Positions 27,160 through 36,819 of a DNA stretch of 64,000 nucleotides are shown here, piece after piece (position 1 is the stretch's first letter; each line of letters opens with the position of its first letter). A program made the translations under genes and the position numbers. The notes under the pieces were generated by a model. That model searched no databases. It had not been told where the DNA came from and saw only the letters and a program-made list of their open reading frames with translations. Where the stretch lies: assembly GCF_003344765.1 (NCBI RefSeq), contig NZ_QPMH01000007.1, forward strand, positions 62,001 through 126,000, in the 5' to 3' direction. This DNA comes from Ferruginivarius sediminum (GTDB lineage Bacteria; Pseudomonadota; Alphaproteobacteria; Kiloniellales; Rhodovibrionaceae).

Positions 27160-28089
27160 CTATCCGTCCGTTTCGTCGTAACTGTCCCGCGTGCCTTTCT
27201 GCTGCTTGCCCGCACCCTCCAGCAAGGGGCGCTCCGCCGCGAGCCCCGCGGCCATGAAATCCAAGAGCGCCCGGACGCGCGCGACATGCCGGAGATCCTT
27301 GTGGGTCAGCAGCCAAAGCGCGTTCTCCAGCGCCGGCAACGGCGGTCTGACGCGCCTGAGCGTCGGCTCCACATCGCCCAGGAAGCACGGCAGCGTCACG
27401 ATACCTAGACCGGCCTTGGCAGCGGCCAGCGCCGCCATCAGCGAGTTGAAGCGATATCGTATGCAAGCCGCGGGAAACGACTGACGCAGCCAGCGCGAGG
27501 ATGCCAGATGGGAAAGGCTCTCGTCCGGACCGATCCACTCGTGCTCGGACAATTCCAACGACTCCTCACGCCCGGCAAGATAGTCGCTGGATGCGTAAAT
27601 GGCTGTCGCGATCTTCGCCAATCTGCGTCCGACAAGGGGATTGGGCGGATCCGTGGCCGGGCGGATCGCCACATCGGCCTCATGCCGGGTGAGATCGAAG
27701 AATCTGTTGGCCACCGTCACGCGAAGCTCGACTTCCGGGTTTGCCTTCCGGAAATCCGCGAAATAGGGCGCAAGCAGCGCGACGAGCGTGTCGGTCGTAG
27801 TGACGTGGACCGTGCCGCTCGGCCTTAAATCGCGCCCCGCCAAGCGCCGGCTCAGAACAGCGATGTCTTCCTCGATCTTCTCGGCCAGCCGGCAGATCTC
27901 CTCGCCCGCCGATGTCGCCAGATAGCCCTCCGGCAACCGCTCGTAGAGCCTGACGCCAAGCCCTTCTTCAAGTGCGTTCAGGCGGCGGAAGACGGTGGAA
28001 GGATGAACGCCGATACAACGTGCCGCCTCGGTCGCTCCTCGTGCTCGGGCAATGGCCAAGACGTAGCGCAAATCGTTCCAGTCCTGCAT
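27160..28089 (-). CDS. LysR-family regulator divergent from the roh-like cluster
   Basis: A 309-residue LysR regulator with an N-terminal helix-turn-helix (ARGATEAARCIGVHPSTVFRRLNALEEGLG) and a C-terminal substrate-binding domain (VTTTDTLVALLAPYFADFRK, later SSDYLAG and ALWLLTHKDLRH). It belongs to the group that regulates adjacent operons. It is divergent from the five-gene biosynthetic operon across a 354-base gap, which makes it the best candidate regulator. The C-terminal tail is polar and may be disordered. Confidence 0.9.
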   Translation of the reverse strand: MQDWNDLRYVLAIARARGATEAARCIGVHPSTVFRRLNALEEGLGVRLYERLPEGYLATSAGEEICRLAEKIEEDIAVLSRRLAGRDLRPSGTVHVTTTDTLVALLAPYFADFRKANPEVELRVTVANRFFDLTRHEADVAIRPATDPPNPLVGRRLAKIATAIYASSDYLAGREESLELSEHEWIGPDESLSHLASSRWLRQSFPAACIRYRFNSLMAALAAAKAGLGIVTLPCFLGDVEPTLRRVRPPLPALENALWLLTHKDLRHVARVRALLDFMAAGLAAERPLLEGAGKQQKGTRDSYDETDG

Positions 28090-28443
28090 GCCGCGACCTT
28101 CTTTGCATGTACGCGAATCACGGCAGCAATTTTGCTACTTGAAGTTGATGCTTTGCAATAGCCATACATCAGATAGGTGTTAGCGAAGGAGATGAGCCTG
28201 AGATGGGCCGCTTGGCTGCCGAGAAGATGCAACAGGACGCACGGCAGCGCACACCGGCAGCGGCAAGGGTGATCTCGATCGATAGGGAGAATAGCCGCGA
28301 TCTCATGTAAAGGCGAATAAAATTGCCAGTCAAAATCATGGATCGGCGGTGACTGCACGTCGTCGATTTTGGGGCGGTTTCTCCGCCAATTCGACGAAAA
28401 GAACGACAGAACAGTCAGTCGAGCACAACGGAGGATGCTTTAG
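28090..28443 (+). promoter_or_regulatory. Promoter region of the roh-like operon
   Basis: These 354 bases separate the LysR gene from the first biosynthetic gene. No coding frame is convincing. An 8-of-10 match to the FNR/CRP-type consensus, TTGAT-GCTT-TGCAA, lies at 28145-28158. A GGAG element about 11 bases before the ATG at 28444 can serve as ribosome site. A LysR operator is likely here but I could not fix it. Confidence 0.45.
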
Positions 28444-29625
28444 ATGTCCAGCGTGATCGCCGAGGAGCCGCAGACCGAGCTACGCGACATTACGCAGCAC
28501 GAAATCATCGCGCTGCGTACCAGGTACAACCTTGCCGACGCCCACACCCATCAGCGCCAGTCCAAGACACAGCAGGAAATCGTCAGCCAGCTGCCGCGCC
28601 TCTGGTACGAATCCGAGGAATTGACGCAGCACGAGCTTGAGCAGCGCTTCATCCACCGCTTTTTCGAACTGCAGGGCCAGCCCACTGCCCTGAAGCTGGA
28701 TCGCGCCCTGCTCGCCTATGCCGCGTCGATCGTGATGTTCATCGCCACGACGTTCTGTATGCAGCGGCGTCTCTCGATCAGCTTGATCGAGCCATGTTTC
28801 GACAACCTGCACGATCTTATCAAGAACCTGCAGGTCCCGCGCATCCCGCTGCACGAGGAGTTGTTCTACGACGTCGACAAGATCCGGGAGAACCTGGAGA
28901 ACGCGACGACGGGCGACGTACTCTGCCTCGTCGACCCGAACAACCCGACCGGCTTCACGCTGCTGCAGCACGGCCGGCGCGGCTTCCAGCAGGTCGTCGA
29001 CTTCTGCCGCGATCACAACAAGATCCTGATGCTCGACCTGTCGTTCGTGTCCTTCGTCCTCTCCGAAGGCCCGCTCGACCGTTTCGACCTTTACGAGATG
29101 CTGGAAGAGTCGGGTATCACCTACATCGTCATGGAGGATACCGGGAAAGTCTGGCCCGTGCAGGACGCCAAGTGCGCGATCCTGATGACAAGCGAGGACA
29201 TCTACCAGGAAGTCTATGACATCCATACCAGCGTGCTGCTGAACGTCTCGCCGTTCATCCTCAACATGCTGTCCGAGTACCTCTCCGACTCCCGCTCGGA
29301 CGCGCTGGCCTCGGTGAAGAACACACTGAACACGAACCGTCAGGTCGCTGTCGAGGCGCTGGAGGGCTCGGCGCTGGAATACCAGAAGCCGGCGGCGCCG
29401 GTGAGCGTAGCGTGGTTCAAGATCACCGACCCGAACATCACCGCCTCGAAGCTGCAGGAAGCAGCCTACGAGAAGCAGGTGTACGTCCTCCCCGGCACCT
29501 ATTTCTACTGGAGCCGCCCAGAAGCCGGCGAGCGCTATGTCCGCCTTGCCCTGGCACGTCAGCCCGAGGTGTTCGCGCCCGCGGTCCAGCGTCTGCGCGA
29601 GGTGGTCGATGAACTCTCCGGCTAA
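28444..29625 (+). CDS. rohP: PLP-dependent arginine oxidase-like enzyme (RohP-type)
   Basis: A 393-residue fold-type I PLP enzyme annotated by eye as aminotransferase class I/II. DPNNPTG (164-170) and LDLSF with Asp198 bind the cofactor, and the PLP lysine is probably K235 in EDTGKVWP. The context lacks the usual SLSK/SFSK motif, as in the O2-using arginine oxidases MppP, Ind4 and RohP. RohP of Streptomyces cattleya converts L-arginine to 4-hydroxy-2-ketoarginine, the first step to azomycin. It is followed by, and overlaps, the PIN-fold gene. Assignment is by fold, motif and gene neighbourhood; another amino acid substrate cannot be excluded. Confidence 0.72.
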   Translation: MSSVIAEEPQTELRDITQHEIIALRTRYNLADAHTHQRQSKTQQEIVSQLPRLWYESEELTQHELEQRFIHRFFELQGQPTALKLDRALLAYAASIVMFIATTFCMQRRLSISLIEPCFDNLHDLIKNLQVPRIPLHEELFYDVDKIRENLENATTGDVLCLVDPNNPTGFTLLQHGRRGFQQVVDFCRDHNKILMLDLSFVSFVLSEGPLDRFDLYEMLEESGITYIVMEDTGKVWPVQDAKCAILMTSEDIYQEVYDIHTSVLLNVSPFILNMLSEYLSDSRSDALASVKNTLNTNRQVAVEALEGSALEYQKPAAPVSVAWFKITDPNITASKLQEAAYEKQVYVLPGTYFYWSRPEAGERYVRLALARQPEVFAPAVQRLREVVDELSG

Positions 29626-30148
29626 GGGAGCACCGGCGCCGGCGGTCTACATCGATGCCGGGGTCTTCCTCGGCATGAACAGCAGCGATGAACAGGTTCG
29701 GATCGCCTCCAAGAACCTGTTCATCCGCCGCTGGAGCGATGGACTGCACATGACGCTGGATCAGGTCGGCATCTGCGATGCCATCGTCTGGCTACGCACG
29801 CGAGAGGTTCAGGACGACTACTACCCCTTCATGGACCAGCTTCACACGCTGATGCGGATCGACCGCGTTCCGTTCAGCGCAGCGGACATCGCGGCGGCCG
29901 CGGGCGATCGCACCCTCGACGGCCTGAGCCCGCACGCACGCCTGATGCTGGCGAAGGTGCGCGGCGACGACGCTACCCTTCTTAGTTGGGACCCCGCCCT
30001 TCAGCAGCGCTTCGACCTGGAAGTCGCCGGCCCCGACGACGGGGACCCGGAACAGCAGTTCCCGGGCGAGCTGGAAGCGCTCTACCAGCGCTCTCTCGTG
30101 CTCCGCCTGTCACTTGACGAGGTTTACGAATATGGAACGGAAACTTGA
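29609..30148 (+). CDS. rohQ: PIN-fold-like protein (RohQ-type, putative 2-aminoimidazole cyclase)
   Basis: A 179-residue protein with a PIN-like N-terminus (YIDAGVFLGMN, Asp16) and a second PIN-type stretch, LLSWDPAL (Asp128). PIN folds are usually ribonucleases in toxin-antitoxin pairs, but no antitoxin is adjacent. It overlaps both neighbours by 17 bases, inside a biosynthetic operon, in the place where azomycin clusters have RohQ, which cyclises guanidinoacetaldehyde to 2-aminoimidazole. My equation with RohQ rests on position and size. The start has GAGGTGG upstream. Confidence 0.55.
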   Translation: MNSPAKGAPAPAVYIDAGVFLGMNSSDEQVRIASKNLFIRRWSDGLHMTLDQVGICDAIVWLRTREVQDDYYPFMDQLHTLMRIDRVPFSAADIAAAAGDRTLDGLSPHARLMLAKVRGDDATLLSWDPALQQRFDLEVAGPDDGDPEQQFPGELEALYQRSLVLRLSLDEVYEYGTET

Positions 30149-30950
30149 CGGCATATGGGTGCCGGCCGCCACACCGTTGCGGGCGGATGGCCGCATCTGC
30201 GAGGAAAGCCTGCGGCGGCTGATCGAAAGCACGCGCAGCCATGCCGCCGGCCTGCTACCCGCCCTCAGCTCCGGCGAGGGGTGGAAACTTGACCGGCAAA
30301 CCTGGGTCGATCTGGTGGCCGCGGTCGTCAAGCACGCCGACGGCCTTCCCGTTTTTCCGGGGATCGTGGACGTCAGCCGCGAAGAGCTGTTCTGGCGGGC
30401 GGGCGCGGCTTCCGCGCTCGGCGTCAGCGGTCTGACCATTCCGGTTCCCGAACTGGGCTCCGACCCCGAGAAGGCGCGCGACGATTTCGCCGAACTGCTG
30501 CGGCTGATCGACATGCCGATCACGCTCTATTTCGAGCAGTCGCCGCCAGCGTCCAACTCCGCCATGCAGGCGCTCATCGACCTGTGCAACCTCGATCAGG
30601 TCGTGCTCATCAAGGAGTCCTGCCGCGAGCCGCGGGTCGCAAACCGCCTCGTCGACGCGAAGGTCTCGGCCACGGTCCTGCAAGGCTGGGAAGACCTTTG
30701 CCTGCAATCGCCCGGTGTCGCCGGCTATGCGCTCGCACTCGCCAATCTGGAGCCTGAGCTGTGCCGCTCCATGCTTGTGGAGCCTTCCGAGGAGAAGCAG
30801 GAGCGTATGACCACGGTCTCGCAGGAGCACCGGCTGTTCGACGACGACTGGTTTCGGCCGATGAAGGCCGTGCTGAAGGAGCGCGGCATCTTCCTGGACG
30901 CCCGCCCGGTTCCCGAGCGTGTCGAGCCCGCGAAAGCGATGGAGGGATAA
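30132..30950 (+). CDS. rohR: DapA-family aldolase (RohR-type, hydroxyketoarginine cleavage)
   Basis: A 272-residue TIM-barrel of the dihydrodipicolinate synthase/N-acetylneuraminate lyase family. The Schiff-base lysine is K161 in VVLIKES, with Tyr133 in TLYFEQSP and the SSGEGW loop (46-51) where DapA has TTGE. In the azomycin pathway RohR splits 4-hydroxy-2-ketoarginine into guanidinoacetaldehyde and pyruvate. It starts at the ATG after GAGG, overlapping the previous gene, and is followed after two bases by the diiron oxidase. A lysine-biosynthesis role is unlikely in this setting. Confidence 0.72.
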   Translation: MERKLDGIWVPAATPLRADGRICEESLRRLIESTRSHAAGLLPALSSGEGWKLDRQTWVDLVAAVVKHADGLPVFPGIVDVSREELFWRAGAASALGVSGLTIPVPELGSDPEKARDDFAELLRLIDMPITLYFEQSPPASNSAMQALIDLCNLDQVVLIKESCREPRVANRLVDAKVSATVLQGWEDLCLQSPGVAGYALALANLEPELCRSMLVEPSEEKQERMTTVSQEHRLFDDDWFRPMKAVLKERGIFLDARPVPERVEPAKAMEG

Positions 30951-30952
30951 CA

Positions 30953-31834
30953 ATGGCCGCAGTCCAAGCCACCGCGACATCGGATCATCCGGGCACGCTG
31001 GCCTCGGACCGCCCGCAGCGGGATTTGTTCAAGTATAACATCCGCTTTGATCACACGCCGGCCGAAGTACAGCATCTGCGCGAGATCGAGACGCCCTGGG
31101 TCGATGGCCTGCTGGCTCGCGTCGCCGAGGATGGCGGCGAGAAGGTCGATACCTTCGAGAAGTTCCGCGAGCGGATGAACGGGATCATCGAGGAGGAAGC
31201 GCAGAACCCACCGCCAAGCTGCCTCTTCCTGGCGAACGAGGCGGACGACAAGGCCTTCCGGTTCATCGTCGAGCAGTTCGCGGTCGATGCACTGACGGAG
31301 GCCAAATCTTTCCTGCCGATCCTGGGCCACCTTCCCGTCACCGCGCAGATGCCGGTGCTTCGGGTTCTGATCGACGAGTTCGGCTGCGGCAATCTCTCGC
31401 AGATGCACACATACCTCTACATGAAGCTCCTGGACGAGCTGGGTATGTCGACCGAGTTGGATGACTACTTCGACATCACGGTCGAGGAAGTCTTCGCGTT
31501 CTCCAACATTTTCCACTGGACGACGAAGCGTGCGCCCTGCCCCGAGTATTTCCTGGGCGGATTGGCGTGGTTCGAGGCCGTGGTGCCGACCTTCTTCTCG
31601 CACTACGTGAAGGCGTGCGAACGCTTGGGTATCGCGAACCACCATTATTTCAGCGAGCATGTGCACATCGATCCCTACCATGCGCACAGCGTCCTGAAGG
31701 CCATCCAGGAAACGGCCCGTCACCGGGATCTCGATTACGAGCGGGTCTGGCACGGCACCAGCCTTCTGGCCACCGTCACCGCCGACGCCTTCGACAAGGT
31801 CGTCGACGTCTGGACCAAGGGCGAGAAGGTTTAA
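30953..31834 (+). CDS. rohS: Haem-oxygenase-like diiron N-oxygenase (RohS-type)
   Basis: A 293-residue all-helical protein of the haem-oxygenase-like diiron oxidase group. Ligand-type motifs are DEFGCGNLSQMHTYLY (E142 and H152) and EHVHIDPYHAH (235-245, with D240 and H243). This fits the E-x9-H and D-x2-H pattern of CADD/UndA/RohS-like enzymes. RohS oxidises the amino group of 2-aminoimidazole to give 2-nitroimidazole. GGAGG lies just upstream of the ATG. The next gene is a Rieske protein that may supply electrons. Substrate is inferred from the neighbouring genes. Confidence 0.75.
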   Translation: MAAVQATATSDHPGTLASDRPQRDLFKYNIRFDHTPAEVQHLREIETPWVDGLLARVAEDGGEKVDTFEKFRERMNGIIEEEAQNPPPSCLFLANEADDKAFRFIVEQFAVDALTEAKSFLPILGHLPVTAQMPVLRVLIDEFGCGNLSQMHTYLYMKLLDELGMSTELDDYFDITVEEVFAFSNIFHWTTKRAPCPEYFLGGLAWFEAVVPTFFSHYVKACERLGIANHHYFSEHVHIDPYHAHSVLKAIQETARHRDLDYERVWHGTSLLATVTADAFDKVVDVWTKGEKV

Positions 31835-31836
31835 GC

Positions 31837-32055
31837 ATGAGTGAGTACTTCACCGTCGAGCTGGACGATAACGAGAAGTACGAGGTGCCGGTGCAGTGCC
31901 CGCACCGCCGCGGCTGGCTCAGCAAGGGCCAGATCAACCGGCGCCGGGGCGTGATTATCTGCCCGCTGCACTACTCCAAGTTCTGTATCCGCACCGGCCG
32001 CGCGCTTGGCGGGCCGGCATGCGACGACCTGGACGTTCGCCGCGTAAAGGACTGA
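31837..32055 (+). CDS. Minimal Rieske [2Fe-2S] protein
   Basis: A 72-residue soluble protein with the Rieske cluster ligands C21-x-H23 and C42-x2-H45, followed by a basic-acidic tail. It lacks a signal or membrane anchor, so it should be cytoplasmic. It begins two bases after the diiron oxidase stop and ends the operon, before a strong stem-loop. It is shorter than common Rieske ferredoxins of about 100 residues. A role as electron carrier to the diiron N-oxygenase is inferred from position. Confidence 0.82.
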   Translation: MSEYFTVELDDNEKYEVPVQCPHRRGWLSKGQINRRRGVIICPLHYSKFCIRTGRALGGPACDDLDVRRVKD

Positions 32056-32066
32056 CGGCCGTCCCA

Positions 32067-32098
32067 CCGGGCGGGCTTTCGCGGGAGAGCCCGCCCGG
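32067..32098 (+). terminator. Strong hairpin ending the roh-like operon
   Basis: CCGGGCGGGCT pairs perfectly with AGCCCGCCCGG over 11 base pairs with a 10-base loop, 12 bases after the Rieske gene stop. There is no T-run after the stem, but position and stability suggest transcript end or 3' stabilisation before mazG. Confidence 0.65.
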
Positions 32099-32151
32099 CA
32101 TGCGTCCACTGCTTGGACGGCTACCGGCCTATGTGTATTCTCCCGCCCGTT

Positions 32152-32979
32152 ATGACGTCCGTACCAGAGAATCGATCCGGCATCGAAAGACTGCTCCACG
32201 TGATGGCGCGGCTGCGCGATCCCGAAAGCGGCTGCCCCTGGGACATCGAGCAGACCTTCGAGACGATTGCGCCTTACACCATCGAGGAAGCCTACGAGGT
32301 CGCGGAGGCCATCCGTCAGGGCGATATGGGGGAGCTGCGCGACGAGCTGGGCGACCTGCTGCTGCAGGTCGTCTACCACGCCCGCATGGCCGAGGAGGAC
32401 GGCAACTTCGATTTCGATGCTGTAGCCGGACACGTCGCCGAGAAAATGATCCGCCGGCACCCACACGTCTTCGGCGACGACACCATCGAGACGGCCGAAG
32501 CCCAGACCGTCAACTGGGAAGAGCAGAAGGCCGCCGAGCGGCAGCGCAAGGCCGACGCCGCCGGACACGCGCCCAGCGCGCTGGATGGCATCGCCCTTGG
32601 CTTGCCCGCCCTTATGCGGGCCTGGAAGCTGCAGAAACGTGCGGCGCGTGTTGGCTTCGATTGGCCCAAGGCGCGGGAGGTCCTGGACAAGCTGGATGAG
32701 GAGATCGCCGAGCTTCGTCACGAGCTGGATACCGGCGGCACGAAGGCACGTGTCCAGGACGAGGTGGGCGACCTGCTATTCACCGTCGCCAACCTTGCTC
32801 GCAAGCTGGGTATCGATCCCGAGGAAGCGTTGCGCGACTGCAATGCCAAGTTCGAGCGCCGCTTCCGCGATGTCGAACGGCAGCTTGACGGCGACGGCCG
32901 GGCAGCTGGCGATTGCACGCTGGAAGAGCTGGAAAACCTCTGGCAGAAAGCGAAACATCGCGAACCGTCAGCGTCGTGA
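32152..32979 (+). CDS. mazG: Nucleoside triphosphate pyrophosphohydrolase MazG
   Basis: A 275-residue protein with two MazG modules in tandem. The first has EEAYEVAEAI and RDELGDLLLQVVYHA; the second has DEEIAELRHEL and DEVGDLLFTVANLARKLG, which supply the acidic Mg-binding residues. It hydrolyses NTPs to NMP and pyrophosphate for nucleotide-pool cleaning. The typical DPESGCPWD segment follows the N-terminal helix. The start was set at the ATG just before the conserved region, without a clear ribosome site; one 21 bases earlier is possible. Confidence 0.93.
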   Translation: MTSVPENRSGIERLLHVMARLRDPESGCPWDIEQTFETIAPYTIEEAYEVAEAIRQGDMGELRDELGDLLLQVVYHARMAEEDGNFDFDAVAGHVAEKMIRRHPHVFGDDTIETAEAQTVNWEEQKAAERQRKADAAGHAPSALDGIALGLPALMRAWKLQKRAARVGFDWPKAREVLDKLDEEIAELRHELDTGGTKARVQDEVGDLLFTVANLARKLGIDPEEALRDCNAKFERRFRDVERQLDGDGRAAGDCTLEELENLWQKAKHREPSAS

Positions 32980-33039
32980 CCGCCGGTCACGAGCGATTAG
33001 GGTGCGCAGACCATATCCATTTCAAGGGGAAGGCACTTC

Positions 33040-33825
33040 ATGTCGATCGAAGCCGACAAGGTGGATCCGAAAACGCTGACCGTCTTCATCACCGGCGCCA
33101 CGGCCGGTTTCGGCGCCATGACGGCGCGCCGTTTCCACGAGGCCGGCAGCAAGGTCATCCTCACCGGCCGCCGGCAGGAGCGGCTGGATGAGATGGCGAA
33201 CGAGTTGGGCGGCGAGCGCGTTCACACGATCCAGCTCGATGTCCGCGACCGCCATGCGGTCGAGCGTGCGGTCGCGGGGCTTCCGGCGGACTTCGCCGAT
33301 GTCGACGTGCTGGTGAATAATGCCGGTCTCGCCCTGGGCCTGGAGCCGGCGCAGGAGGCCCAGTACGACGACTGGGACAGCATGGTCGACACCAACGTCA
33401 AGGGGCTGATGTACTGCACCCGGGCGCTCTTGCCGGGGATGTGCCAGCGTGACCGCGGCCATGTGGTGAACCTGGGTTCCGTCGCCGCCACCTATCCCTA
33501 TCCGGGCGGCAACGTCTACGGCGCGACCAAGGCCTTCGTGAAGCAGTTCTCTCTGAACCTGCGCGCGGATCTGCTGGGCCACAACGTGCGCGTCACCGAC
33601 GTGGAGCCGGGGCTGGCCCACACTGAGTTCTCGCTGGTCCGCTTCAAGGGCGACGAAGCGAAAGCGGCCACGCCGTATCAGGGCATTCAGCCACTACGTC
33701 CCGAGGACGTGGCGGAGTCGATCTTCTGGTGCACCACCCTGCCCCGGCACGTGAACATCAACAAGCTGGAAGTCATGCCCGTGATGCAGGCGTTCAATCC
33801 GTTCAAGTTCCACAAGACGGACTAA
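33040..33825 (+). CDS. ydfG: YdfG-type NADP-dependent short-chain dehydrogenase
   Basis: A 261-residue classical SDR. TGATAGFG near residue 18 binds NADP (with GRRQER next), NNAGLALG follows, and the catalytic site is S...YGATK. Sequence style closely follows E. coli YdfG, including PGMCQRDRGHVVN, VYGATKAFVKQFSLNLR and LPRHVNINKLEVMPV. YdfG oxidises L-allo-threonine and serine and reduces malonic semialdehyde. It lies after mazG and converges with the IMPase-family gene. Confidence 0.9.
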   Translation: MSIEADKVDPKTLTVFITGATAGFGAMTARRFHEAGSKVILTGRRQERLDEMANELGGERVHTIQLDVRDRHAVERAVAGLPADFADVDVLVNNAGLALGLEPAQEAQYDDWDSMVDTNVKGLMYCTRALLPGMCQRDRGHVVNLGSVAATYPYPGGNVYGATKAFVKQFSLNLRADLLGHNVRVTDVEPGLAHTEFSLVRFKGDEAKAATPYQGIQPLRPEDVAESIFWCTTLPRHVNINKLEVMPVMQAFNPFKFHKTD

Positions 33826-33834
33826 GCGTTCGCC

Positions 33835-34647
33835 TCACTCCGCCTTCAACAAGGTATCGTAGAGGGCCTGCCAGCTTGCCGCGTCGGGGGCGAGCAGCAG
33901 GCCCTTTCCGTCGCGCTGTGCCGGGCCGTAGGGACGCCCGTCGAGCAGCTTAGCCTCGCCGCCGGCTTCCGCGACCAGCAAGGCGCCCGGCGCATGGTCC
34001 CAGGGAGCCAGCTTGGTGAACAGCGCGAAGTCCAGCTCGGCGCGCGCCAGGGCGACGTATTCGGCCCCCGCGCAACGAAAGCTGCGAAGCGCGATCACCC
34101 TGTCGCGGCGGCTATCCACCATCCGCGCGACCGTCTTGCTGCCGAAGAAGCCGGCATGGAGGGTGCCACGCAGTTTTGCCGGTTCGCGCCCGCCGGCGGC
34201 AACCGACAAGCGCTCGCCGTTTTGCCAAGCGCCGCCTCCGCGCTCCGCGCAGGCCGTCTTGCCGGCGATGGGCTCGTGTATCCAGGCGGCGAGGGTTTCG
34301 CCGTGGAGCACCAGTGCCACCATGCTGGCGAAACGAGACCGACCGGCGGTGAAGTTCGCCGTGCCGTCCACCGGATCGATCACCCAGACCGGATCGTCGC
34401 CGGCCAAATAGTCCATGACGGCTTCGTCCTTGGCCGCGCTTTCCTCGCCCAAGACGACGGAGCCGGGCAGCAGTTCCCGCAGTCGGGCGGCAAGGCGCAG
34501 TTCCGCCGCTTCGTCGGCGACGGTAACGAGTTCGCCCGGCGCCTTCTCGCGCACCTCGTGACTGGCGAGGCGACCGAATCGCGGCAGGATCTCCTGGTTC
34601 GCGGTTTCCTCGACGATGCGGGTGACGGCGTCGATGTCTACGTGCAT
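33835..34647 (-). CDS. Inositol monophosphatase-family phosphatase
   Basis: A 270-residue member of the IMPase/FBPase superfamily. Metal-binding motifs are GEES near residue 93, DPVDGTANF, and the C-terminal WDHAPGALLVAEAGG. Members include inositol-1-phosphatase, CysQ and histidinol-phosphate phosphatase. Sequence alone does not decide the substrate here. It is convergent with the SDR gene and separated from groEL by a terminator. Confidence 0.88.
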   Translation of the reverse strand: MHVDIDAVTRIVEETANQEILPRFGRLASHEVREKAPGELVTVADEAAELRLAARLRELLPGSVVLGEESAAKDEAVMDYLAGDDPVWVIDPVDGTANFTAGRSRFASMVALVLHGETLAAWIHEPIAGKTACAERGGGAWQNGERLSVAAGGREPAKLRGTLHAGFFGSKTVARMVDSRRDRVIALRSFRCAGAEYVALARAELDFALFTKLAPWDHAPGALLVAEAGGEAKLLDGRPYGPAQRDGKGLLLAPDAASWQALYDTLLKAE

Positions 34648-34700
34648 GGCGGGCGGAGTATCAGGTGTGCCAGATGGAATGAAAAGGGGTGCTGAAATGA

Positions 34701-34730
34701 AAAGGGCCGCGGGGTAAGCCGCGGCCCTTT
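34701..34730 (-). terminator. Rho-independent terminator downstream of groEL
   Basis: AAAGGGCCGCGG and CCGCGGCCCTTT form a perfect 12-bp stem with a six-base loop, and on the minus strand it is followed by TTTT-CATTT. It lies 36 bases after the groEL stop. The symmetric A and T tracts may let it work in both directions, but the plus strand carries no gene ending here. Confidence 0.85.
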
Positions 34731-34765
34731 CGCAGTCCTTTCGACAGCAGGGTCGGGGGCAGAGC

Positions 34766-36451
<1,686 letters not shown>

Positions 36452-36739
36452 TTACTCGATAACACCCATGACGTCGCTCTCGCGCATGATGAGCACGCGC
36501 TGACCGTCGATCTTCACCTCGGTACCGGCCCAGCGGCCGTAGAGGACCTTCTCCCCCTCCTTGATGTCGACGGGAACGACCTTGCCTTCCTCGTTCTTGC
36601 TGCCCTGACCGACGGCCAGCACCTTGCCCTGCATCGGCTTTTCCTTCGCCGTGTCGGGGATGATGATGCCGCCGGTGGACTTCTCCTCCTGCTCGATCGG
36701 CTCGACGCAGATCCTGTCGTGCAACGGCCTGAAGTTCAT
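36452..36739 (-). CDS. groES: Co-chaperonin GroES
   Basis: A 95-residue 10-kDa co-chaperonin. The mobile loop region [18 protein letters not shown] is plain, as are LAVGQG and [11 protein letters not shown]. The start at 36739 has GGAGAGGG upstream and begins with the conserved FRPLHDR segment; the frame upstream runs through the CIRCE region and is not coding. It caps GroEL rings in the cytoplasm and is the first gene of the groESL operon. Confidence 0.97.
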   Translation of the reverse strand: MNFRPLHDRICVEPIEQEEKSTGGIIIPDTAKEKPMQGKVLAVGQGSKNEEGKVVPVDIKEGEKVLYGRWAGTEVKIDGQRVLIMRESDVMGVIE

Positions 36740-36790
36740 TGACCCTCTCCGGTGACGTGGTCGAACGTACGGGTGGCGCCTTGTGGGTCC

Positions 36791-36811
36791 GGCCCCGAAA
36801 ATGCCGGGGCC
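36791..36811 (-). other. Hairpin in the groES leader
   Basis: GGCCCCG and CGGGGCC form a 7-bp stem with a 7-base loop between the CIRCE element and the groES start. It could stabilise the leader or add temperature-sensitive structure; nothing further can be said. Confidence 0.5.
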
Positions 36812-36819
36812 GAAGGGAA

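Noticed and set aside
29609..30148. Toxin-antitoxin PIN ribonuclease
   Set aside because: There is no antitoxin gene, and it overlaps two biosynthetic genes in one operon.
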